Shown piece after piece: positions 15,506 to 24,503 of a stretch of DNA of 64,000 nt. Positions within the stretch are counted from its first letter, which is position 1. Every line of letters begins with the position of its first letter. The notes beneath the pieces were generated by a model that was given only the letters and a program-made list of their open reading frames with translations, was not told the DNA's origin and searched no databases. This DNA comes from Capilliphycus robustus (GTDB taxonomy: Bacteria; Cyanobacteriota; Cyanobacteriia; Cyanobacteriales; Microcoleaceae): positions 4,970 through 68,969 of the forward strand of contig NZ_JAYGHR010000084.1 of assembly GCF_034932365.1 (NCBI RefSeq). The letters are read 5' to 3'. The translations under genes and the position numbers were made by a program.

Positions 15506-16432
15506 ATGAACCGACTGTATCGTATCTTGTACAGCCTGATCCTTGCTGTGATTTTCGGGTTGGGAATACATTCTCCGTCTGCTGATGCTTATTCTCTACA
15601 CTCAGCATCAAAGGCAGAAGATTATTTGAGTCGGGCGACTGAAAACATTCAACACCATGACTACAGCCCAGCCTTACAAGCACTCAATCAAGCGATTAAA
15701 CTTGATGATACCTTAGCTGAGGCTTACAGCGATCGCTGTTGGGTACACATTCAGCTTGAAAACTACCCAGAAGCCATCGAAGATTGCCTCTACGCCACCC
15801 AACTAAACCCTCAGCAGACTAGCAGTTATTTACATTTAGGCATAGCTTACTACAGAAAGGGTGATTTGACCCATGCGATCGCCGCTTATGATCACTTTAT
15901 TCAACATCAACCCGATGGCGTGTTAGGCTACTACAATCGAGGGTTAGTGTATTCTGAACTGCAACAATATCCCACCGCGATCGCCGACTACAACCAAGCC
16001 TTAAATTACACTCAATCCTTAGAAGCCTCTGAGTTAGCAGAAATCTACATTGATCGTGGAGTTGCCTACTTAATGCTCGATCAGATCCCTTCGGCGATCG
16101 CCAACTTCACCGAAGCCCTTCACCACGATGCCAGCAACCCCAGAGCGCATTATAATCATGCTTGTGCTTGTCGGCGTCAGGGAAACACGCAAGTCGCCCT
16201 ACAAGAGTTTACAACCACGCTTCATCTCAACCCCGATCATGCTCTGGCTCACTTTAACCGAGCCATGCTCAGACAGCAACAGGGACTCTATGCAGGAGCG
16301 ATCGCTGATCTACAGGCTGCCTGCAAATGCTTCACAGACCAAGGCAACCTCGCTGCATCTCGCCATACTTTAGCATTGATTGAAAAATTACAACAGTGGT
16401 TGATGGCAGCAGAATTTCAAATCATCGCTTAA
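15506..16432 (+). CDS. TPR-repeat protein with signal peptide
   Basis: This 308-residue exported or lumenal protein starts MNRLYRILYSLILAVIFGLGI, a signal sequence that probably ends near ADAYS. Six or seven tetratricopeptide repeats follow: ALNQAIKLDDTLAEAYSDRCWVHIQLENYPEAIEDC, HLGIAYYRKGDLTHAIAAYDHFIQ, YNRGLVYSELQQYPTAIADYNQAL, and the later RGVAYLMLDQIPSAIANF, HACACRRQGNTQVALQEF and FNRAMLRQQQGLYAGAIADL. TPR arrays bind peptides or assemble complexes, often photosystem biogenesis in cyanobacteria. No partner is shown here. An in-frame GTG 13 codons earlier is an alternative start; neither has a strong ribosome site. HIP1 octamers are frequent inside the gene. Confidence 0.85.
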   Translation: MNRLYRILYSLILAVIFGLGIHSPSADAYSLHSASKAEDYLSRATENIQHHDYSPALQALNQAIKLDDTLAEAYSDRCWVHIQLENYPEAIEDCLYATQLNPQQTSSYLHLGIAYYRKGDLTHAIAAYDHFIQHQPDGVLGYYNRGLVYSELQQYPTAIADYNQALNYTQSLEASELAEIYIDRGVAYLMLDQIPSAIANFTEALHHDASNPRAHYNHACACRRQGNTQVALQEFTTTLHLNPDHALAHFNRAMLRQQQGLYAGAIADLQAACKCFTDQGNLAASRHTLALIEKLQQWLMAAEFQIIA

Positions 16433-16647
16433 TCTCTGGGTTCTTTTAGCACAATTTTGGCTAAAAATCCAGAAATTTTAATTTATTTTTAGAATTAGGA
16501 GAACAGACTAGAATTAATCCATCGTTCTGGTGAAGTTTCCAGCATCTGTTATCTTTAGGATATAAAAAATTCCTTTAAATCTGCCGATGGCAGAGCCAAA
16601 CTTTTCAACCTTTACGTGACAGCCAAGTTCAACCCGAATTAAGTCGA

Positions 16648-17757
16648 ATGCCTGTGCTAGTAAATCTCTCAGAGCGACAACATCATATCCTGTGGGCAAC
16701 CATTCGTCATTATATTGCCACCGCCGAACCCGTTGGCTCAAAAGCTCTCGTTGATGAGTTTAAGCTCAAAGTCAGTCCGGCGACAATTCGCAACAACATG
16801 GGGGCGCTCGAAAAAGCGGGACTCCTCTATCAACCTCATACCTCCGCAGGGCGAGTTCCCTCCGACTCTGGCTATCGTATCTATGTTGATCGGATGATCA
16901 CGCCTTCAGATACCGTTGCCAGTCAAGTCACTCAGCTTTTACGCGAACAGCTTGACGCCAAAAATTGGAGTATTGAGGCGATTTTACGAGGTGCCGCGCA
17001 AATTCTCTCAACCCTGAGTGGATATATTACCCTGATTACCATGCCGCAGACAACTAGCGATAACCTGCGACATTTGCAACTGGTTTCTATTGAACCCGGT
17101 AAAATCATGTTGGTGGTTGTGACGGATAGTTATCAAACCCAGTCGATTATTATGGAATTGCCGCAAATTGATCAACAGTTAGAACAAGCGGTAACAGAAG
17201 CTCTCTCCTCTCTATCAGAAGACGAAGAACTCCTCGAACAAGAACTGCAAATTTTGTCTAACTTTCTGAATGCTCAACTGCGGGGACACGCCTTGGCTGA
17301 ACTTTCTACCCTCGACTGGAGCGAATTAGATCGCAAGTTTGAACGCTATACGAATTTAATTCGCAAACTGCTTGATGATTTGAGTTTACGCACCCAAAAA
17401 CCCGAATATACTCGCATTCAATTTAGTGGGATATCGGAAGTCTTGCGTTTACCGGAATTTTCACAACTCCAACAAGTACAAACGATTCTTCATTTACTCG
17501 AAGATCAACAAGAACAGCTTTGGCCGTTGATTTTTAAAGCCCCCGAACAAGAACAACGGGTTAATATTCGCATCGGTGCGGAAAATCCCCTAGAACCTAT
17601 TCAAAGCTGTAGCTTGATTTCTACCCAATATTATCGAAATAATATCCCCGTTGGGAGTGTCGGAATGTTGGGACCAACTCGCATGGTTTACGAAAATGCG
17701 ATCGCCCTTGTTGAAGCTACTGCTGATTATATCTCAGAATCCCTCACTCAAAATTAG
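16648..17757 (+). CDS. hrcA: Heat-inducible transcription repressor HrcA
   Basis: This 369-residue repressor binds CIRCE operators of groE-type genes and is released by heat or GroEL titration. The winged helix (LSERQHHILWATIRHYIATAEPVGSKALVDEFKLKVSPATIRNNMGALEKAGLLYQPHTSAGRVPSDSGYRIYVDRM) is the textbook HrcA N-terminus. The GAF-like core and the C-terminal block (ISTQYYRNNIPVGSVGMLGPTRMVYENAIALVEATADYISESL) are also complete. Other heat-shock genes (hsp20, a dnaJ-type gene, htrA) follow within 7 kb, but I saw no CIRCE motif in front of them. The gene converges with the next without a single spare base between the stop codons. Confidence 0.95.
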   Translation: MPVLVNLSERQHHILWATIRHYIATAEPVGSKALVDEFKLKVSPATIRNNMGALEKAGLLYQPHTSAGRVPSDSGYRIYVDRMITPSDTVASQVTQLLREQLDAKNWSIEAILRGAAQILSTLSGYITLITMPQTTSDNLRHLQLVSIEPGKIMLVVVTDSYQTQSIIMELPQIDQQLEQAVTEALSSLSEDEELLEQELQILSNFLNAQLRGHALAELSTLDWSELDRKFERYTNLIRKLLDDLSLRTQKPEYTRIQFSGISEVLRLPEFSQLQQVQTILHLLEDQQEQLWPLIFKAPEQEQRVNIRIGAENPLEPIQSCSLISTQYYRNNIPVGSVGMLGPTRMVYENAIALVEATADYISESLTQN

Positions 17758-18156
17758 TTAGAGTTGGGTAATTTCTAACTCTAAATATCCAGTTTCTTCA
17801 TCAGGAGTGCGTTTAAAAATATACCCCGGAACTGTGCCAATTACAATCTCAGCAGTCGTGTAAATAATACAGCCTGTTTGTAGGTGTCCGCCGATGGTTT
17901 TGCCGTGAGCATCTGCTAAAGCAATATGTAAATGAATCCCTTCTATTGAGAGAGTTCCGACTAAAGAAACAATCTCAAACCGTCCTCGTAAACACTGACT
18001 TTCTTCTTGACCGGCAAAGCGCACAGTTGCTTGTTGGAGACTGCCAACTGCCGTTAAAATAAATCCAGCTTGAATTTGATCCGTCACGGCGATCTCTAGC
18101 AAGCTGAGTTTTAGATCTTGGTTTGGTTTTAAGCGGATTGGTAAAACGTTCATCAT
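17758..18156 (-). CDS. PPC/DUF296 domain protein
   Basis: This 132-residue protein is a single PPC (DUF296) domain, the trimeric fold shared with plant AT-hook proteins. The motif block QAGFILTAVGSLQQATVRFAG, then GRFEIVSLVGTLS, GIHLHIALADAHGKTIGGHLQTGCIIYTTAEIVIG, is intact, including the histidines that line a possible metal or ligand site. The function of bacterial stand-alone PPC proteins is unsettled. I start at the ATG at 18156 (MMNVLPIRL) because the longer frame would run into the divergent helicase gene and adds a non-conserved hydrophobic leader. Confidence 0.85.
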   Translation of the reverse strand: MMNVLPIRLKPNQDLKLSLLEIAVTDQIQAGFILTAVGSLQQATVRFAGQEESQCLRGRFEIVSLVGTLSIEGIHLHIALADAHGKTIGGHLQTGCIIYTTAEIVIGTVPGYIFKRTPDEETGYLELEITQL

Positions 18157-18197
18157 CAGGTGTTCAAAATTTAGAGTTCCTGTCCTGAAGAAAAGGA

Positions 18198-18203
18198 TAT
18201 AAT
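18198..18203 (+). promoter_or_regulatory. Possible -10 box for the helicase-DUF2290 pair
   Basis: TATAAT lies 38 bases before the helicase start codon in an 84-base divergent gap. No clear -35 element is visible. The box could also serve no function, as the gap is AT-rich. Confidence 0.3.
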
Positions 18204-18240
18204 AAAAGATATACACTGTAACTTTAGCGCAAATTATCCT

Positions 18241-20361
18241 ATGGTTCATGTTATACGAGGCACTTTAGACAAGCCTGAATCATCCAGAAGGTTAGCTGAA
18301 TATTTTGAAAGTAAATCTAATATTGATGGTAGCTTATATTTGGGATATCCAATTATAGGAACATCTCAAGGAGGATATCCAATTGATGCTCTTCTTATAT
18401 CTAGAGAGCATGGAGTAATTATTTTCAATATTATTGAAGGCACTTCTATTGATAAAAATATAGAAGAAGTACAGGATGAAAGCTTTAATAAGTTACAATC
18501 AAAACTACTTCAACAAAAATCTCTGACTCAACGAAGAAACCTAATGGTAGACATTGGTGTTTTAACCTTTGCACCTGCACTGAATCAAAAACCTTCTGAT
18601 ATTTCAGATGAATATCCTATTGTCACGAAAACTGATGAACTTGATGAATATTTAAACCATCAAACCTGGAAAAATGGCAACGAATATTTTGAAAAGCTAA
18701 ATTCAGTTATACAAGCGATAACGACAATCCGAAAGAAAAAGTCTCGGAACAATATTAAAACAGAAAACTCTAGAGGTGCAAAACTTCAGAAACTAGAGGA
18801 TTCTATTGCTAATTTAGACAGAAATCAAAGTGAGGCTGTCATTGAGACTGTTGAAGGAGTCCAGAGAATCAGAGGTCTTGCTGGTTCAGGTAAAACAATA
18901 GTTCTAGCACTAAAAGTAGCCTATCTTCATGCAAAGCATCCTGACTGGAATATTGCTGTTACTTTCAATACTCGTTCATTAAAAAATCAGTTTAAACAAC
19001 TTATTAATATATTTACAATTGAACACACTAATGAAGAGCCAGACTGGGATAGAGTAAAAATTATTCATGCTTGGGGAAGTCCATCCTCGGAAGGTATTTA
19101 TTATGAAGTTTGTAAAAGACATAATATTGAATATCGAGATTTCAATACAGCAAGAAATCTCACTAACCTATCTGGAAAAGAGTTTGATTATGTTTGTGAA
19201 GAAGCTCTAAAAAAAATCAATCAATTTAATCCCTATTATGATGCAATAATGGTTGATGAAGCACAAGATTTTTCAAGATATTTTCTCAGACTTTGTTATC
19301 AAATGCTGAAGCCACCTAAAAGATTAGTATATGCTTATGACGAACTACAAAATCTTAATAAAAAAATTATGGAATCACCAGAAGTTCTTTTTGGTGAGGA
19401 TAGTCAGGGTAAACCCTATGTTCAACTCCAGAATATACCAGAAGAACCTAAACAAGATATTATACTAAAAAAATGTTATAGAAATTCTCGTCCGCTCTTA
19501 AGTTCTGCTCATGCACTGGGTTTCGGGATTTATAGAGATCAAGGATTGATTCAAATGTTTGAATATGCAGGACTATGGAGAGATATTGGTTATGTCGTAG
19601 AAGACGGAACATTAGAAGATGGAAAATTTGTCAAACTTGCTAGAACGAGCGATACCAGTCCTAAATTTCTAGAAGATCATTCACCGATTGACGATTTAAT
19701 TATTTTCAAGTCATTTAAGGATAAGCTAGAACAGACTCAGTGGCTAGTAGAACAAATCGAGAAAAATCTCACAGAAGATGAGTTAAGATATGATGATATT
19801 ATGGTTATTCATCCTGATCCACTGACCACTAAATATGCGGTAGGAGAAGCGAGAGCTTCTCTTTTTGAGAAGGGTATAAATTCCAATCTAGCGGGTGTTA
19901 CAACCTCACCTGATGACTTTTTTAGTGAACAGGCTATTACTTTCACAAGTATTAATAGAGCTAAAGGAAATGAAGCAGCCATGATTTATGTCATCGATGC
20001 TCACAAATGCTATTCTGGTTTAGATTTAGCTCGAAAACGGAATATTCTGTTTACTGCTATGACAAGAAGTAAAGCTTGGTTAAGAGTGGTTGGATATGGT
20101 GAATCTATGCAAAATTTAGAAAAAGAGTTTAATCAAGTTAAGAACAGAAAATTTGTGCTTGAATTTAAGTATCCTACGGAAGAAGAACGTAGACAAATGA
20201 ATCTGATTAATCGAGACATGAGTCGCAAGGAACGGGCGAAGCTTGATCAAAGAAAAAATAGCTTACAAGAAGTTATTGAAGCCTTCAAAAAAGGTGAAAT
20301 CAATAAGGAAGATTTACCTCAAGATATGATAGAAAGTCTCAAGAATTTGGTTAATGATTAG
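18241..20361 (+). CDS. SF1 (UvrD/DUF2075-like) helicase with degenerate NERD-like N-terminus
   Basis: This 706-residue protein has three parts. Residues about 1-130 resemble a NERD nuclease fold, but where that family has an E-x-K pair (VIEVK) this one reads VIIFNIIEG, so the nuclease site looks lost. Residues about 190-620 are a superfamily 1 helicase: Walker A GLAGSGKT, Walker B IMVDEAQDF, motif ITFTSINRAKGNEAAMIYVID and LFTAMTRSKAWLRVVG. A charged tail (620-706) ends the protein. The following gene overlaps by eight bases, so the two are translated together. The region is AT-rich and contains no GCGATCGC octamer, unlike its neighbours, which suggests acquisition from elsewhere. A DNA-defence role is plausible but inferred. 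Confidence 0.85.
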   Translation: MVHVIRGTLDKPESSRRLAEYFESKSNIDGSLYLGYPIIGTSQGGYPIDALLISREHGVIIFNIIEGTSIDKNIEEVQDESFNKLQSKLLQQKSLTQRRNLMVDIGVLTFAPALNQKPSDISDEYPIVTKTDELDEYLNHQTWKNGNEYFEKLNSVIQAITTIRKKKSRNNIKTENSRGAKLQKLEDSIANLDRNQSEAVIETVEGVQRIRGLAGSGKTIVLALKVAYLHAKHPDWNIAVTFNTRSLKNQFKQLINIFTIEHTNEEPDWDRVKIIHAWGSPSSEGIYYEVCKRHNIEYRDFNTARNLTNLSGKEFDYVCEEALKKINQFNPYYDAIMVDEAQDFSRYFLRLCYQMLKPPKRLVYAYDELQNLNKKIMESPEVLFGEDSQGKPYVQLQNIPEEPKQDIILKKCYRNSRPLLSSAHALGFGIYRDQGLIQMFEYAGLWRDIGYVVEDGTLEDGKFVKLARTSDTSPKFLEDHSPIDDLIIFKSFKDKLEQTQWLVEQIEKNLTEDELRYDDIMVIHPDPLTTKYAVGEARASLFEKGINSNLAGVTTSPDDFFSEQAITFTSINRAKGNEAAMIYVIDAHKCYSGLDLARKRNILFTAMTRSKAWLRVVGYGESMQNLEKEFNQVKNRKFVLEFKYPTEEERRQMNLINRDMSRKERAKLDQRKNSLQEVIEAFKKGEINKEDLPQDMIESLKNLVND

Positions 20362-21016
20362 CTATAAAGTCATTTATAAAGAGATTGAAATGATGACAAC
20401 CGAACTCATAGCCTGTGGTTTATCGGTTAAGCAAAACTTTCCTTCTTGTGAATCATCAGCAAAAGATAGATCTGAAATTTCCTACTCAGGTATGCAGGAT
20501 ATTTCAATCGCATTAAAAAATGTTAAATATCAAGAAATATACGATGAACTAGACCAAAATAAGAACTACAATATAAAAATGATTGATGGAGCATTAATAC
20601 AATTTTTGTATACTTATGAAAAATCTCAATTAATTTCACATAGACTAGCCTTTTTTCCATCCCCTTATCTAGAAGCCTTTCAAAATGATCCTGATATTTA
20701 TGAACTGGATGAAATATATGCAGATATAATAGCCAAAAATATACTGCCTGTTCCTCTTCGATTTGATTATGATCCTCAAAATTTTAAAGAAATAGATCAT
20801 CCTAAATGTCACTTAACTTTAGGACAATTCAAAAATTGTAGAATTCCTGTTTGTTCTCCGATTACACCGCGTGCTTTTATGTCTTTTATTCTGCGTAGCT
20901 TTTATAATACAGCTTTCAATAAATTTACCGATAAGCTTACTCTTTCAAGTGAGATTTTTCCTGAAACTATAACTAGCCCAGAAAAACAACTATTACACAT
21001 ATCTATTTCAAGCTAG
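20354..21016 (+). CDS. DUF2290-type protein, partner of the helicase
   Basis: This 220-residue soluble protein has no known activity. The central part (HRLAFFPSPYLEAFQNDPDIYELDEIYADII) and the strongly patterned segment HLTLGQFKNCRIPVCSPITPRAFMSFILRSFYNTAF match what I remember of DUF2290. Its start ATG lies inside the helicase stop region (ATGATTAG), an eight-base overlap that implies coupled translation. The N-terminus IYKEIEMMTTELIACGLSVKQNF is part of the family pattern, so the upstream ATG is preferred over the one at 20390. It is AT-rich like the helicase. As an obligate partner it could be a sensor or effector of the module; that is inference. Confidence 0.75.
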   Translation: MISYKVIYKEIEMMTTELIACGLSVKQNFPSCESSAKDRSEISYSGMQDISIALKNVKYQEIYDELDQNKNYNIKMIDGALIQFLYTYEKSQLISHRLAFFPSPYLEAFQNDPDIYELDEIYADIIAKNILPVPLRFDYDPQNFKEIDHPKCHLTLGQFKNCRIPVCSPITPRAFMSFILRSFYNTAFNKFTDKLTLSSEIFPETITSPEKQLLHISISS

Positions 21017-21284
21017 AGTTCAATCAAAGCGAAATTGATTTTAACTGAAATCAGTGATCAATTTAAAATTGTCTTGAATTAACGTCAGGTAGGGTTAACC
21101 GAACAACACTCAGACGGTTAAACACCCATTAAACCTCTAATTCCAAGTAGGGTTATTGCGAATCAGAGAGTCGTTAAAACCGAATTCACAACAAAAATAA
21201 GTTCTGTATTCTCTAAGTATAGAAGGTAAGGATTAAACCTAGTAAGTCTAGAAGTTCATCAAATTTAACAAGGAGGTAACAGCT

Positions 21285-21728
21285 ATGCCTTTAATGCGTT
21301 GGGAACCTTTACGGGAAATTGATAGCTTACAACGGGAAATGAACCGTTTATTTGATAGCTTCACCAATGATGGTTCCCCGATGGAACGGACGACAACTGC
21401 TTTTGTTCCCCTGGCTGAAATAGAGGAAACAACAGACGCAGTTCATCTGAAATTAGAAGTTCCCGGAATGGAAGCCAAAGACATTGATATTCAAGTCACA
21501 GCCGAAGCCGTTGCCATTAGCGGTGAACGAAAATCGGAGATCAAAACCGAAGAAAAAGGAATGACTCGCACAGAGTTCCGTTATGGAAAATTCCGTCGTG
21601 TAATTCCCCTACCCGTTCGCATTCAAAACACAAATGTAAGCGCAGACTACAAAGATGGGATCTTAACGCTCACCCTACCGAAAGCCGAAGAAGAAAAGAA
21701 TAAAGTGGTTAAAGTGTCTCTGGGATAG
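21285..21728 (+). CDS. hspA: Small heat shock protein (Hsp20)
   Basis: This 147-residue ATP-independent chaperone holds unfolding proteins and protects thylakoid membranes. The N-terminal arm is MPLMRWEPLREIDSLQREMNRLFDSF. The alpha-crystallin domain spans about residues 38-140 (VHLKLEVPGMEAKDIDIQVTAEAVAISGERK ... FRRVIPLPVRI ... ADYKDGILTLTLPKAEE), and the short C-terminal tail lacks a clear I-x-I motif. A very strong ribosome site, AAGGAGGT (21270-21277), lies eight bases before the ATG. In Synechocystis the hsp17 leader is an RNA thermometer; whether this leader folds over the site cannot be judged by eye. A dnaJ-type gene follows. Confidence 0.95.
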   Translation: MPLMRWEPLREIDSLQREMNRLFDSFTNDGSPMERTTTAFVPLAEIEETTDAVHLKLEVPGMEAKDIDIQVTAEAVAISGERKSEIKTEEKGMTRTEFRYGKFRRVIPLPVRIQNTNVSADYKDGILTLTLPKAEEEKNKVVKVSLG

Positions 21729-21754
21729 TTGAAAGCGGCTGTAATTCAGGTTAG

Positions 21755-21771
21755 AGGGTAAAGCTTACCCT
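21755..21771 (+). terminator. Hairpin after hsp20
   Basis: AGGGTAA and TTACCCT form a perfect 7-bp stem with a three-base loop, 26 bases after the hsp20 stop. No T run follows, so this may be a factor-dependent terminator or an RNA-stabilising hairpin. Confidence 0.4.
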
Positions 21772-21779
21772 GGAAGTCT

Positions 21780-21899
21780 AAATCATTCGAGACCCACTCT
21801 AAATCTAAAATAGAATGATTTAACACCGAGTCTAAACTAGCGTTTTAGGGATTGGGAATGGGGTAGCGCGAGAATTATTTTCGCAGCCCGGTTCCCAAT
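21780..21899. repeat. Two nested palindromic structures before the dnaJ-type gene
   Basis: AAATCATTC (21780-21788) pairs perfectly with GAATGATTT (21813-21821). Further on, ATTGGGAA (21851-21858) pairs with TTCCCAAT (21892-21899). It encloses GGGG/CCC and an inner GCGAGAA-TTA-TTTTCGC, so almost the entire 49 bases can fold. The second ends about 35 bases before the dnaJ-type start and would be in its leader RNA. Confidence 0.5.
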
Positions 21900-21933
21900 T
21901 CTGTTATCTTAGATGAAAGAAGGAGGAATATGA

Positions 21934-22923
21934 ATGCCTAAAACCGATTATAAAGACTATTATGCAGTGTTGGGAATCCCTAAAAATGCCAGCTCAGATG
22001 AGATAAAAAAAGCCTATCGTCGTCTGGCTCGCCAATATCATCCCGACTTAAACCCTGGAAATAAAGAAGCCGAACAACGGTTTAAAGATATTAACGAAGC
22101 GAACGAAGTATTATCTGACCCCGATAAACGGAAAAAATATGATCAATTTGGTCAATATTGGAGTCAAGCTGGAGAAGGTGGTGTACCCGGAGGGGGCTTT
22201 GATTTTGACTTCAGTCAGTATGGTGATTTTGACGACTTTATTAACGAGTTACTGGGGCGTTTTGGCGGTGTAGGAGGCGCTTCTAGACGAACTTACGGCT
22301 ATCGTACTTCCTCGCAAACAGGTTCTTCAATTCCTAATGATCCCTTTGGGGATTTATTTGGTGGCGGAGGATATGCACAAGTTCCCCAACGAGATTTTGA
22401 AGCCTCAATTACCTTAACCTTTTCAGAAGCCTTTAACGGTGTACTCAAACAATTTAAACTCGATGATGAGATGATTAAAGTCAGAATTCCTCCCGGTGTG
22501 AAACCCGGAACTCGAATTCGCGTCAAAGGAAAAGGAGGAGTTAATGCAACCACTCAACAACGAGGTGATTTATATTTAATTGTTGATTTACAACCTCATC
22601 CTTTTTTCCAGTTTGACGGCGATAATATTGTCTGTGAAGTTCCCATTCGTCCTGATGAAGCTATCTTAGGCGGTCAAATTCAAGTCCCAACTCCTGATGG
22701 TTTAGTAACGCTGAAAGTTCCCGCAGGAGTTGATTCGGGTCAATCCTTACGACTGCGAGGAAAAGGTTGGATTTATCCCAAAGGTGGACGCAGTGATCAA
22801 ATCGTTAAATTAAAAGTCGTCATTCCGAAAAATATTAGCTCTCAAGAACAGGAACTTTATGAAAAAATTAGTCAAGTTAGCCAGTTTAATCCTCGAACTC
22901 ATCTAGGCGGTATGCAACTTTAG
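21934..22923 (+). CDS. DnaJ-class co-chaperone, CbpA type
   Basis: This 329-residue Hsp40 stimulates the ATPase of DnaK and delivers substrates. The J domain (residues 1-75) has HPD in RQYHPDLNPGN. A Gly/Phe-rich linker (about 80-150) is followed directly by the two C-terminal beta domains (FEASITLTFSEAFNG ... RIPPGVKPGTRIRVKGKG ... PADGL-like TPDGLVTLKVPAGVDSGQSLRLRGKG). There is no zinc-finger region with CxxCxGxG repeats, so this is a type II/CbpA protein and not canonical DnaJ. AAGGAGG sits before the ATG. It is probably co-induced with hsp20 upstream, 205 bases away. Confidence 0.92.
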   Translation: MPKTDYKDYYAVLGIPKNASSDEIKKAYRRLARQYHPDLNPGNKEAEQRFKDINEANEVLSDPDKRKKYDQFGQYWSQAGEGGVPGGGFDFDFSQYGDFDDFINELLGRFGGVGGASRRTYGYRTSSQTGSSIPNDPFGDLFGGGGYAQVPQRDFEASITLTFSEAFNGVLKQFKLDDEMIKVRIPPGVKPGTRIRVKGKGGVNATTQQRGDLYLIVDLQPHPFFQFDGDNIVCEVPIRPDEAILGGQIQVPTPDGLVTLKVPAGVDSGQSLRLRGKGWIYPKGGRSDQIVKLKVVIPKNISSQEQELYEKISQVSQFNPRTHLGGMQL

Positions 22924-22993
22924 AGAGGAGGAAAGAACGCGAAATAAAACAAAATTCAAAATAAACAACTGCAAATTCATAGCAAATGACTGG

Positions 22994-23008
22994 CGACTCA
23001 AGGAGTCG
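22994..23008 (+). terminator. Terminator after the dnaJ-type gene
   Basis: CGACTC-AAG-GAGTCG is a perfect 6-bp stem followed by TTGACTTTTC, 71 bases after the stop codon. The 322-base gap 22924-23245 also contains a 15-base palindrome CGGGAA-TCA-TTCCCG at 23071-23085, a candidate operator or second hairpin ahead of htrA. Nothing coding is visible there. Confidence 0.5.
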
Positions 23009-23245
23009 TTGACTTTTCATTATATCCAAATTGTAAAAAAGATAGGGAAGTTTTTATGAGGTCAAATTTCCGGGAATCATTCCCGATATTTCATCCTGAA
23101 TTTAAACCGGATTCAATGAAAATTTAAAACGTCTATTTGGGTGGAAATTTCATTTTTTTCAGTCCAAAAATAGGTTATCCTAGTTCATAGACCGAAATGA
23201 AGGATGTCGTTAAGCACTTGAGTTAAACCAACAAAGGAGGAAATT

Positions 23246-24481
23246 ATGTCATCCTATGAACAGTCGCGTTTTTCTTTTTCTAAAATTATTAGCTATGTTT
23301 TGACAATTTTTTTAAGTGTAGGTTTAACATTATTATCCTTGCGTGTATTCCCCGCTCTTGTGCTACCCCCAGCTAACGCAAATAGTCATCAGATAACAGA
23401 AGTTGTCGCGGTTCAACCTCAACCCCAAACTGTCGCCATTTCCCCAACAAATCCCGCCGTTAGTAACTTTGTAACCGATGCTGTTAACAAAGTAGGGCCA
23501 GCCGTTGTCCGACTCGATACCGAACGAACCATAACACGCAACCTCGATCCCTTTTTTGATGATCCGTTTTTTCGGCGGTTTTTTGGTGAAGAATTCGCAC
23601 CTCAAACCCCCCAACAATTTCAACAACGGGGACAAGGATCGGGCTTTATCGTTGATAGCAACGGCATCATTTTAACCAATGCTCATGTTGTTAAAGGAGC
23701 CGATAAAGTCACCGTTATTCTGCGAGATGGACGAGAATTTCAAGGGGAAGTACGAGGCGTTGACGAACCCTCAGATTTAGCCGTCGTTAAAATTAATGGG
23801 AATAATTTACCCGTTGCTCCTTTAGGAAATTCTGCCGAAGTTCAAGTCGGAGATTGGGCGATCGCAGTCGGAAATCCTTTAGGCTTAGATAACACCGTAA
23901 CCTTGGGAATTGTTAGCACCTTAAATCGTCCCAGTTCACAAGTTGGGATTCCCGATAAACGCTTAGATTTCATTCAAACTGATGCCGCGATTAACCCCGG
24001 AAACTCCGGCGGGCCGTTATTAAATGGTCAAGGCGAAGTGATTGGAATTAACACCGCCATTCGGGCAGATGGTCAAGGAATAGGATTTGCCATTCCCATT
24101 GATAAAGCCAAATCAATTCAAGACAAACTCGCACGCGGCGAGGAGATTTCTCATCCTTATATTGGGGTGCGAATGGTGACGCTAACGCCGGATATTGCCA
24201 AAGAGTTTAACCGTGATCCAAACTCACCGTTGTTAATTCCAGAAATCAAAGGCGTATTAGTCGTTCAAGTCATTCCAGATAGTCCGGCGGCGAGTTCCGG
24301 TTTACGTCGCGGTGATGTGATTACTCAAATTGACGGCGAAACTATTACCACTGCGGATCAATTACAAAGTAAAGTTGAACTCAGTCGGGTCGGTCAACCT
24401 TTGAATATTAAAGTCCAACGAGGCGATCAAACTCAACAAATTGCTGTACGTCCGGCTGAACTCAAAAAAGTCGAACTATAA
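23246..24481 (+). CDS. HtrA/Deg family serine protease
   Basis: This 411-residue envelope or lumenal protease degrades damaged proteins. The N-terminal hydrophobic segment (about 18-40, IISYVLTIFLSVGLTLLSLRVF) is a signal anchor. The trypsin-like domain carries the full triad: His in LTNAHVVKGADK, Asp in EPSDLAVVKI and Ser in NPGNSGGPLLNGQG. One PDZ domain follows (about 300-400, HPYIGVRMVTLTPD ... VLVVQVIPDSPAASSGLRRGDVITQIDG), as in cyanobacterial HhoA, HhoB and HtrA; which of the three is not decided here. AAAGGAGGAAATT precedes the ATG. Confidence 0.94.
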   Translation: MSSYEQSRFSFSKIISYVLTIFLSVGLTLLSLRVFPALVLPPANANSHQITEVVAVQPQPQTVAISPTNPAVSNFVTDAVNKVGPAVVRLDTERTITRNLDPFFDDPFFRRFFGEEFAPQTPQQFQQRGQGSGFIVDSNGIILTNAHVVKGADKVTVILRDGREFQGEVRGVDEPSDLAVVKINGNNLPVAPLGNSAEVQVGDWAIAVGNPLGLDNTVTLGIVSTLNRPSSQVGIPDKRLDFIQTDAAINPGNSGGPLLNGQGEVIGINTAIRADGQGIGFAIPIDKAKSIQDKLARGEEISHPYIGVRMVTLTPDIAKEFNRDPNSPLLIPEIKGVLVVQVIPDSPAASSGLRRGDVITQIDGETITTADQLQSKVELSRVGQPLNIKVQRGDQTQQIAVRPAELKKVEL

Positions 24482-24503
24482 AACATATACACCTTACCCT
24501 AAG

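Noticed and set aside
17758..18249. Longer form of the PPC protein overlapping the helicase start
   Set aside because: The extra 31 residues are hydrophobic, unlike the family N-terminus, and would overlap a divergent gene.
21017..21284. Possible CIRCE operator for HrcA in front of hsp20
   Set aside because: No TTAGCACTC...GAGTGCTAA pair is present here, nor before the dnaJ-type or htrA genes.
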